64,000 nucleotides of DNA. Origin: Gaetbulibacter_A sp043876815 (lineage in GTDB: Bacteria; Bacteroidota; Bacteroidia; Flavobacteriales; Flavobacteriaceae). The translations under genes and the position numbers were made by a program. Shown piece after piece: positions 58,428 to 64,000 of the stretch. The stretch covers positions 558,001 through 622,000 of the forward strand of contig NZ_JBAWKA010000002.1 of NCBI RefSeq assembly GCF_043876815.1, in the 5' to 3' direction. Every line of letters starts with the position of its first letter. Within the stretch, counting starts at the first letter, position 1. Below the pieces are notes generated by a model, which saw nothing but the letters and a program-made list of their open reading frames with translations, had not been told where the DNA came from and made no database searches.

Positions 58428-59804
58428 TTAAATGTGAATAACTTCATCATAAGCATCAGCGACAGCTTCCATCACAGCCTCACTCATGGTAGGATGTGGA
58501 TGAACTGCCTTAAGTACTTCATGGCCTGTCGTTTCTAATTTTCTACCTAATACGGCTTCTGCGATCATATCGGTAACACCGGCACCAATCATATGGCATC
58601 CCAGCCATTCACCATATTTAGCATCAAAAATAACTTTTACAAAACCTTCTTTATTACCACCGGCACTTGCTTTACCCGAGGCAGAGAATGGAAACTTTCC
58701 AACCTTAATGTCAAATCCTTTTTCTTTGGCTTGTTTTTCAGTTAATCCAACACTGGCAATTTCTGGGGAACAATACGTGCATCCAGGAATATTTCCATAA
58801 TCCAAAGGTTGTACATGTTCTCCAGCGATTTTTTCTACACACAATATCCCTTCCGCGGAAGCGACATGAGCTAATGCCTGACCCGGCGTTACATCTCCAA
58901 TGGCGTAATATCCCGGTATATTGGTTTGGTAAAAATCGTTTACTAATATTTTGTCGCGGTCAACAACAATACCCACATCTTCCAATCCGATATTTTCAAT
59001 ATTGGTTTTTATCCCAACAGCACTTAAAATAATATCCGCTTCAAGCTGCTCTTCACCTTTACTGGTTTTAACCGTTGCCTTTACACCACTCCCGGACGTA
59101 TCCACACTAGTTACTTCTGCCGAGGTCATAACCTTTATGCCGGACTTTTTGAAAGAGCGCTCCAATTGTTTGGAAATATCTTCATCTTCAACGGGTACAA
59201 TGTTTGGTAAATATTCTACAACAGTGACCTCGGTACCCATGGAGTTATAAAAATAAGCAAACTCAACACCAATAGCGCCAGAGCCTACTACGATCATTTT
59301 TTTTGGTTGTTTTGCTAAGGTCATGGCCTCTCTATATCCAATTACCTTTTTACCGTCCTGTGGCAAACTAGGCAACTCTCTGGAGCGCGCACCGGTTGCA
59401 ATGATGATATTATCGGCACTATATTCGGTACCATCTACATCTATTTTTTTACCAGGTTTTAGTTTTCCAAAACCTTCAATGACGTCAATTTTATTTTTCT
59501 TCATCAAAAACTGAACGCCTTTACTCATGCCATCAGCGACACCACGACTACGTTTTACAACCGCATCAAAATCGTGTTCAGCGTCTTTCACTTTTAAACC
59601 ATATTCATCAGCATGTTTAAGATATTCGAATACTTGAGCTGATTTTAAAAGGGCCTTTGTAGGAATACAACCCCAGTTTAAACAAACACCACCTAAACTT
59701 TCTTTTTCAACAACAGCAGTTTTAAAACCTAATTGCGAAGCTCTAATAGCGGTTACATAACCGCCAGGCCCGCTTCCAAGAACTATAATATCGTATTTAC
59801 TCAT
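58428..59804 (-). CDS. lpdA: Dihydrolipoyl dehydrogenase (E3)
   Basis: A 458-residue flavoprotein disulfide reductase. It has the FAD site VLGSGPGGYVTAIRA, the redox-active Cys41/Cys46 in GGVCLNWGCIPTKALL, the NAD site IVVGSGAIGVEFAYF and the C-terminal HPHPTMSEAVMEA catalytic His. It regenerates lipoamide in pyruvate or 2-oxoglutarate dehydrogenase. The gene stands alone here, not next to E1/E2. Confidence 0.97.
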   Translation of the reverse strand: MSKYDIIVLGSGPGGYVTAIRASQLGFKTAVVEKESLGGVCLNWGCIPTKALLKSAQVFEYLKHADEYGLKVKDAEHDFDAVVKRSRGVADGMSKGVQFLMKKNKIDVIEGFGKLKPGKKIDVDGTEYSADNIIIATGARSRELPSLPQDGKKVIGYREAMTLAKQPKKMIVVGSGAIGVEFAYFYNSMGTEVTVVEYLPNIVPVEDEDISKQLERSFKKSGIKVMTSAEVTSVDTSGSGVKATVKTSKGEEQLEADIILSAVGIKTNIENIGLEDVGIVVDRDKILVNDFYQTNIPGYYAIGDVTPGQALAHVASAEGILCVEKIAGEHVQPLDYGNIPGCTYCSPEIASVGLTEKQAKEKGFDIKVGKFPFSASGKASAGGNKEGFVKVIFDAKYGEWLGCHMIGAGVTDMIAEAVLGRKLETTGHEVLKAVHPHPTMSEAVMEAVADAYDEVIHI

Positions 59805-60071
59805 GAGTTATTTTTTAGACTGCGAATTTACGAAATCGAAATCTAAAAAAGAATACTGACCTGTTTTTAATTTTATTCTGAGTGTCCTTTAAAACTGGCC
59901 TAATTAAATTTAGGTATTTATAAATTTCCAAGAAATTTAAATTATTGATTATCAAATGTTAATAAAAATGAGCAAACATTAAAATTTTTATGTAATATTT
60001 TAATATAACTTACTGATGTTCAGTTATTTTGATTAAATTCAAGTCTATTAACAAACCAAAATTAATCCAAA

Positions 60072-60995
60072 ATGAAAAAAGTATCAATTTTATACATGCT
60101 ACTATTTACAGTAGCCATGTATTCTCAAAAGAAAAAAAACGGAACTATTTACAGTGAACACCCAGCTATAAACGTGGTGGAAGCTATGCAGCAGGCCTTT
60201 GTAAAAGGGGACACTGCGACCGTGGCCGGTTATTTAGCAGATAACTTTCGCGCTTTCGACGGATTTAATATGAACCCTGACAATGAGGGAAGATCTAAAG
60301 AAAATTTTTTAAGACAATCTTATTGGTGGAGTCAGAACATCGATTATTTGAGTATTTCCAGAGCGGGAGGAGCTTATCCCGATGCGCTGGAGTATAAAGA
60401 AGATGGTATTTGGGTGCAGACCTGGGATGTTTTACATGGTGCAGATAAAATAACTGGAGTTAAAATCGGCGGACCTTTTCACCAGTTATATGTGATAAAT
60501 AAGGACAACAAAATTGCAAGAGTAATTGACTACAGCGAAAATATCGGGCCTGAAATAAGAGAGGCAAGATTTCCAAGAACCAATGGTACCATATATAATT
60601 CGCATCCAAATATAGACACGGTTAGGAAAATGGTGAACGCTTTGGAACATGGAGATGCGGATAAAGGCTTTAGCTATTTCTCTGAAAATGCATGGTTTAG
60701 AACTATTGAAACCCCTCCTGGCGAAAGAAATTCAGTAGCCGACGAAAAGAAGAATTTTTTAGAAATGTTGAAAATCTGGGATATTGTTAGTATCGATGTG
60801 GTTGGCTATCCAGACTATCTGGAATACGAAAAAGACGCGACCAAGGTGGTTCAATCCTGGTGGAATTTTAGAGTTAAGAAAAAATCCAGTGATAAAGTGA
60901 TAAGTATTCCTGTATTATTGGTTCATAGATTCAATGATGAAGGTGAAATTACAAGTGAAATGGGCTATTTTACTACAACCGCTATGGCCGACTAA
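60072..60995 (+). CDS. Exported protein with two NTF2-like domains
   Basis: A 307-residue protein with a signal peptide (1-18, LYMLLFTVAMYSQ). It holds two NTF2/SnoaL-like repeats. The first begins NGTIYSEHPAINVVEAMQQA (residue 23) and the second NGTIYNSHPNIDTVRKMVNA (near 175). Each is followed by a GD-x3-G segment and a W-containing strand (WWSQNIDYLS, NFLEMLKIWD). Likely periplasmic or extracellular ligand-binding or enzyme; family members vary. The second repeat ends with VLLVHRFNDEGEI. A near-match TTATTTTG to the -7 consensus lies upstream (about 60023). Confidence 0.85.
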   Translation: MKKVSILYMLLFTVAMYSQKKKNGTIYSEHPAINVVEAMQQAFVKGDTATVAGYLADNFRAFDGFNMNPDNEGRSKENFLRQSYWWSQNIDYLSISRAGGAYPDALEYKEDGIWVQTWDVLHGADKITGVKIGGPFHQLYVINKDNKIARVIDYSENIGPEIREARFPRTNGTIYNSHPNIDTVRKMVNALEHGDADKGFSYFSENAWFRTIETPPGERNSVADEKKNFLEMLKIWDIVSIDVVGYPDYLEYEKDATKVVQSWWNFRVKKKSSDKVISIPVLLVHRFNDEGEITSEMGYFTTTAMAD

Positions 60996-61013
60996 AAAAA
61001 GTATTTAATAAAC

Positions 61014-61048
61014 AAAAAACCTTCAAATTGGATTTGAAGGTTTTTTTT
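61014..61048. terminator. Bidirectional intrinsic terminator after NTF2 gene
   Basis: A stem ACCTTCAAAT / ATTTGAAGGT with a TGG loop, flanked by A6 and T8. It is shared with the convergent msrB pair. Confidence 0.9.
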
Positions 61049-61073
61049 ATGATATAATTTCTAGTATTTTTTA

Positions 61074-61469
61074 TTACTGAGATTTCTCAAAATCGATACT
61101 TACAGAATTAACACAATAGCGTGTTCCGGTTTCAGTTGGACCATCATTAAATACATGTCCTAAATGACCACCACAATTGGAACAAACAATTTCTGTACGG
61201 ATCATACCATGACTTTTGTCTAAAACGTAATCTACTGTTCCTTTTATGGATTGATCAAAACTGGGCCAACCACAATGGGCGTCAAACTTACTGTCGCTTT
61301 CAAATAGTTTTTGCCCACAGCCTTTGCACATATATGAGCCAGCTTCAAAATGCAAATTGAATTTTCCTGTATGTGGCCGTTCCGTTCCTTTTTCGCGCAA
61401 AACACGGTATTCCTCATCACTCAAACTTTCACGCCACTCGGCCTCGGTCTTTTGAAGTTTATTTTTCAT
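61074..61469 (-). CDS. msrB: Peptide-methionine (R)-S-oxide reductase (cytosolic MsrB)
   Basis: A 131-residue enzyme that repairs methionine-R-sulfoxide. Zinc Cys pairs are Cys48/Cys51 (MCKGCG) and Cys96/Cys99 (CSNCGGHLGHVF), and the catalytic Cys119 is in RYCVNSVS. Cys66 in DAHCGWPSF is the likely resolving Cys. No signal peptide. It overlaps the end of the upstream lipoprotein msrB by 11 bases, so the two are a tandem operon. Confidence 0.96.
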   Translation of the reverse strand: MKNKLQKTEAEWRESLSDEEYRVLREKGTERPHTGKFNLHFEAGSYMCKGCGQKLFESDSKFDAHCGWPSFDQSIKGTVDYVLDKSHGMIRTEIVCSNCGGHLGHVFNDGPTETGTRYCVNSVSIDFEKSQ

Positions 61470-61959
61470 CTTCTGGTATAAATTTTAGTGCCACACCATT
61501 TATACAATGTCTTTTTCCAGTAGTGTCACTTGGGCCATCGTTAAAAACATGTCCCAAATGTCCTCCGCAAACAGCGCAGTGCTCCTCGGTTCTTGTATAA
61601 CCTAACTTGCGGTCTGTAGAATAAGCAACATTCCCTTCGATCGGTCTGTCAAAACTAGGCCAGCCAGTACCCGAATCAAATTTATGGTCACTTTTAAAAA
61701 GTGGTGTGTCACAGGCCGCACAAATGTAAGTTCCCTTCTCATAATTTTTATTTAATGGGCTAGAAAAGGCACGCTCAGTACCTTCCTCACGCATCACATA
61801 ATATTGCATATCCGTAAGTTGCGCCTTCCATTCTGAAGGAGTTTTATTGATTACTGTGGTTTTCGAGGTATTTTTATCCGAAGGTTCTTTTTGGGTGTAG
61901 CCTTTACAGCTAAAAACTAAAGCGCATAGGCTAATCAAGGTAATTTTAATAAAATTCAT
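61459..61959 (-). CDS. msrB: Peptide-methionine (R)-S-oxide reductase (lipoprotein MsrB)
   Basis: A 166-residue MsrB with a lipoprotein signal (LCALVFSC, Cys18). Zinc Cys pairs are Cys80/Cys83 (CAAC) and Cys128/Cys131 (CAVCGGHLGHVF), with the catalytic Cys152 in RHCINGVAL. The position of the usual resolving Cys is Thr (DSGTGWPSF), so it may use thioredoxin-like reductants directly. It acts outside the cytosol and is first in the tandem with cytosolic MsrB. Confidence 0.96.
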   Translation of the reverse strand: MNFIKITLISLCALVFSCKGYTQKEPSDKNTSKTTVINKTPSEWKAQLTDMQYYVMREEGTERAFSSPLNKNYEKGTYICAACDTPLFKSDHKFDSGTGWPSFDRPIEGNVAYSTDRKLGYTRTEEHCAVCGGHLGHVFNDGPSDTTGKRHCINGVALKFIPEDEK

Positions 61960-62106
61960 ATTCTTTTTCTTTAATCAGTCGACTTCACTGATAGAACATA
62001 ACAAATTCCGACAAAAAATATTTCAAAAGAATTTATAAATAAAAGTTTTTATATTGATTTTTACCTATTCAACAATTTCGTACATTTAGAAAACAAAAAA
62101 ATAATT

Positions 62107-62922
62107 ATGAAAAATAAACATATTCTTGTTCTAAGTATTTTATCATTTCTAATTTTAGCCTGTGCCACCAATCCGTTTACAGGTAAAAAGACCATGGCAT
62201 TTGTGCCAAATTCTCAATTATTTCCAACAGCTTTTGCGCAATATGATGCCTTTTTAAAAGAAAACAAGGTTATTACAGGAACTGAAGCGGCAAACATGGT
62301 AAACCGGGTAGGACAGCGTTTAGCTGTTGCTGCCGAGCGTTGGTTGACTGCAAATGGAAACATTGGTTATCTCGAGGGTTATAAATGGGAATATAATTTG
62401 GTGAATGATAGTTTAGTAAATGCCTGGTGTATGCCAGGAGGTAAAATTGTGGTTTACACAGGAATTCTTCCGATTACCCAAAATGAAACCGGACTAGCAG
62501 TAGTTTTGGGTCATGAGATTGCCCACGCACTAGCTAATCATGGTCAGCAGCGTATGAGCGCTGGGATGGTACAGCAATTAGGTGCCGTGGTTGGTAATGT
62601 AGCAATAAATGATGAACAATCTAGACAAATATTCAATCAGGCTTATGGCGTAGGTTCACAGGTTGGCGGTATGTTGCCTTTTAGTCGTTCTCATGAAACT
62701 GAGGCCGATCATATAGGTATTATTTTAATGGCTATTGCAGGATACAATCCGGAGGAAGCTCCTGAGCTTTGGCAACGCATGAAGGCTCGAAGTGGAGGTC
62801 AGGCACCACCCGAGTTTTTAAGTACACACCCTTCAAACGATACCCGAATTCAAAATTTGACAAAATGGGTTCAGGAAGCTAAAACCGAGGCTTCGAAATA
62901 CGGTGTTACTCAATTTAGGTAA
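62107..62922 (+). CDS. M48 family metallopeptidase lipoprotein
   Basis: A 271-residue protein with a lipobox (LSFLILAC, Cys19). The M48 zinc motif is HEIAH (His136, Glu137, His140), with the third ligand Glu199 in SHETEADHIG. It resembles the BepA/LoiP-type proteases of the envelope, working near the outer membrane in quality control. Only the protease domain is present, with no TPR tail. It is followed by a terminator that runs to the next ATG. Confidence 0.94.
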   Translation: MKNKHILVLSILSFLILACATNPFTGKKTMAFVPNSQLFPTAFAQYDAFLKENKVITGTEAANMVNRVGQRLAVAAERWLTANGNIGYLEGYKWEYNLVNDSLVNAWCMPGGKIVVYTGILPITQNETGLAVVLGHEIAHALANHGQQRMSAGMVQQLGAVVGNVAINDEQSRQIFNQAYGVGSQVGGMLPFSRSHETEADHIGIILMAIAGYNPEEAPELWQRMKARSGGQAPPEFLSTHPSNDTRIQNLTKWVQEAKTEASKYGVTQFR

Positions 62923-62954
62923 TTTTTCATTCTAAAATATTTCATTACTTTAGA

Positions 62955-62980
62955 AGCGGCCAATAAAAGGCCGCTTTTTT
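62955..62980 (+). terminator. Intrinsic terminator after M48 gene, touching next start codon
   Basis: AGCGGCC / GGCCGCT, seven base pairs, with an AATAAAA loop, then T5. The last T (62980) directly precedes the ATG of the UMF1 transporter. Confidence 0.85.
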
Positions 62981-64000
62981 ATGAATCAACTCACCAAAGG
63001 AAGTAGGAAACTCCTAAATGCCTGGGCCTTTTATGACTGGGCGAATTCTGTTTATAGTTTGGTTATTGCATCGGCTATTTTTCCTATTTTTTACGGGAGT
63101 CTTTTTAGAGTTGCGAATATTGAAACCGTTAAGGTTTTTGGAGGTGAAATTGCCAGAGCACCACTGATAAGTTATACCACTTCTATCGCTTTTGTTTTTA
63201 TTGCGATAATTACGCCTCTTATTTCTGGGATTTCAGATTATATCGGAAACAAGCGTGGATTCATGAAGTTTTTCTGTTATCTGGGAGGTCTTTCTTGTAT
63301 TGGTTTATACTGGTTTTCATTAGAACATATTTACTTTAGTCTATTGTGTTACTTTTTTAGTTTAGCAGGCTTTTGGGTAAGTTTTGCCATAAACAATTCA
63401 TATTTGCCTGATATCGCTTTTCCAGAACAACAAGATAAAATAAGTGCTAAAGGGTTTTCTTTGGGTTATGCCGGCAGTGTTATTTTACTTCTCATTAATC
63501 TAGCCATGGTAATGAAGCCCGATCTTTTCGGAATTATCACTGATGCCAGTGGATTGGCAGAGGTAAAGGCCATGAAATACTCTTTTGTTTCGGTAGGTGT
63601 CTGGTGGATCGCCTTTAGTCAGTATACGTTTTATTATTTACCTAAAGGGAATAAAAGGGAGAGGAACACCCATAAATCACATGTGATCCTAAACGGTTTC
63701 AAGGAATTGAAATTGGTTTGGCATCAATTAGGGGAAAATACCAAACTAAAACGCTATTTAGGTGCATTTTTTGTTTACAGTATGGCTGTGCAAACCGTGA
63801 TGCTTATTGCTACCTATTTTGGTGAAGAAGAAATTCTTTGGGGTTCGGATTCGGAGCGAACCGTGGGTTTGATTGTGAGTATATTAGTGATTCAAGTTGT
63901 GGCTATTATCGGGGCAACCCTTACGGCTGCAGCTTCTAAAAAATTCGGGAATATTAAAACGCTTATTGTAATCAATATGCTTTGGGCTATAATCTGTGTT
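62981..64000 (+). CDS. UMF1 family MFS transporter (3' truncated by window edge)
   Basis: The frame is open from ATG 62981 to the right edge, giving about 340 residues of a protein that normally has over 400. It starts MNQLTKGSRKLLNAWAFYDW; the WAFYDWANSVYSLVI motif marks UMF1 (Atg22-like) MFS transporters. Later segments include PLISGISDYIGNKRGFM and AGFWVSFAINNSYLPDIA. Substrate unknown. Its ATG touches the terminator of the M48 gene, so no normal leader or RBS can exist unless its transcript begins upstream of the hairpin. Confidence 0.93.
   Translation, partial: MNQLTKGSRKLLNAWAFYDWANSVYSLVIASAIFPIFYGSLFRVANIETVKVFGGEIARAPLISYTTSIAFVFIAIITPLISGISDYIGNKRGFMKFFCYLGGLSCIGLYWFSLEHIYFSLLCYFFSLAGFWVSFAINNSYLPDIAFPEQQDKISAKGFSLGYAGSVILLLINLAMVMKPDLFGIITDASGLAEVKAMKYSFVSVGVWWIAFSQYTFYYLPKGNKRERNTHKSHVILNGFKELKLVWHQLGENTKLKRYLGAFFVYSMAVQTVMLIATYFGEEEILWGSDSERTVGLIVSILVIQVVAIIGATLTAAASKKFGNIKTLIVINMLWAIICV

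Noticed and set aside
1..64000. CRISPR arrays, tRNA or rRNA genes, insertion sequences, prophage
   Set aside because: I read for them on both strands and saw no repeated spacers, cloverleaf, transposase or phage structural genes.

Overview
The window is ordinary-looking chromosomal DNA of a Bacteroidota bacterium, most likely a marine or gliding member of the Flavobacteriaceae. The evidence is the gene content (gldF/gldG, DUF6090, DUF4294, DUF6048/DUF6452, a CCC-motif membrane protein, a long-form PurC, a TonB-dependent receptor with a carboxypeptidase-like domain), the AT-rich base composition with very few Shine-Dalgarno sequences, and -7 elements of the form TAnnTTTG typical of Bacteroidota. 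I see no tRNA or rRNA genes, CRISPR array, insertion sequence or prophage. About 64 protein genes fill nearly all the space. One RNA gene is supported, a 6S-like RNA.

Layout. 1-6.6 kb: small envelope and stress genes (DUF418, DUF6090, DUF3500, thioesterase-like, DUF3108, universal stress protein, DUF4870). 6.7-11.9 kb: minus-strand dnaN preceded by a SAM hydrolase / ABM monooxygenase / gldF / unknown 161-aa protein / gldG operon. 12.2-16.7 kb: phoH-like ATPase, purC and an exported S9 peptidase. 17-19.7 kb: a DUF1624-like membrane acyltransferase and an alanine/sodium symporter. 19.8-26.4 kb: an acetate module (DUF4212 + sodium symporter, Acs, and convergent exonuclease + CNBD/CBS/DUF294 regulator). 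26.5-32 kb: DinB, Bcr-type efflux, Crp/Fnr regulator, YceI, Nudix, M42 peptidase. 31.6-36.2 kb: an ABC ATPase with a giant permease-M1 aminopeptidase fusion. 36.3-48.2 kb: DUF4294, TrhA-like, GNAT, ZIP transporter, two RNA methyltransferases, rocD, an Smr protein and a calcium-repeat lipoprotein. 48.3-56.2 kb: cysteine desulfurase, TonB receptor, M23 peptidase, then a ZapB-like / ZapA / 6S RNA / RNase Y cell-division and RNA-decay cluster. 56.2-64 kb: xerD, porin, aroQ, lpdA, a duplicated NTF2-like protein, tandem msrB genes, an M48 lipoprotein and the start of a UMF1-family transporter.

The clearest functional groups are: acetate uptake and activation with its putative regulator; the gliding ABC transporter GldF/GldG (its ATPase GldA is not in the window); translation and RNA maintenance (RlmD, a THUMP methyltransferase, RNase Y, 6S RNA); and redox repair (paired cytosolic and lipoprotein MsrB).

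The most interesting points are the uncharacterised two-TM/BamE-like-motif protein translationally coupled inside gldF-gldG, the 6S-like RNA between zapA and rny, inverted repeats and a putative leader ORF in front of conserved genes, two terminator hairpins that touch the start codon of the next gene, and two copies of a hairpin-forming interspersed repeat. I found nothing that I can honestly call a complete new system.
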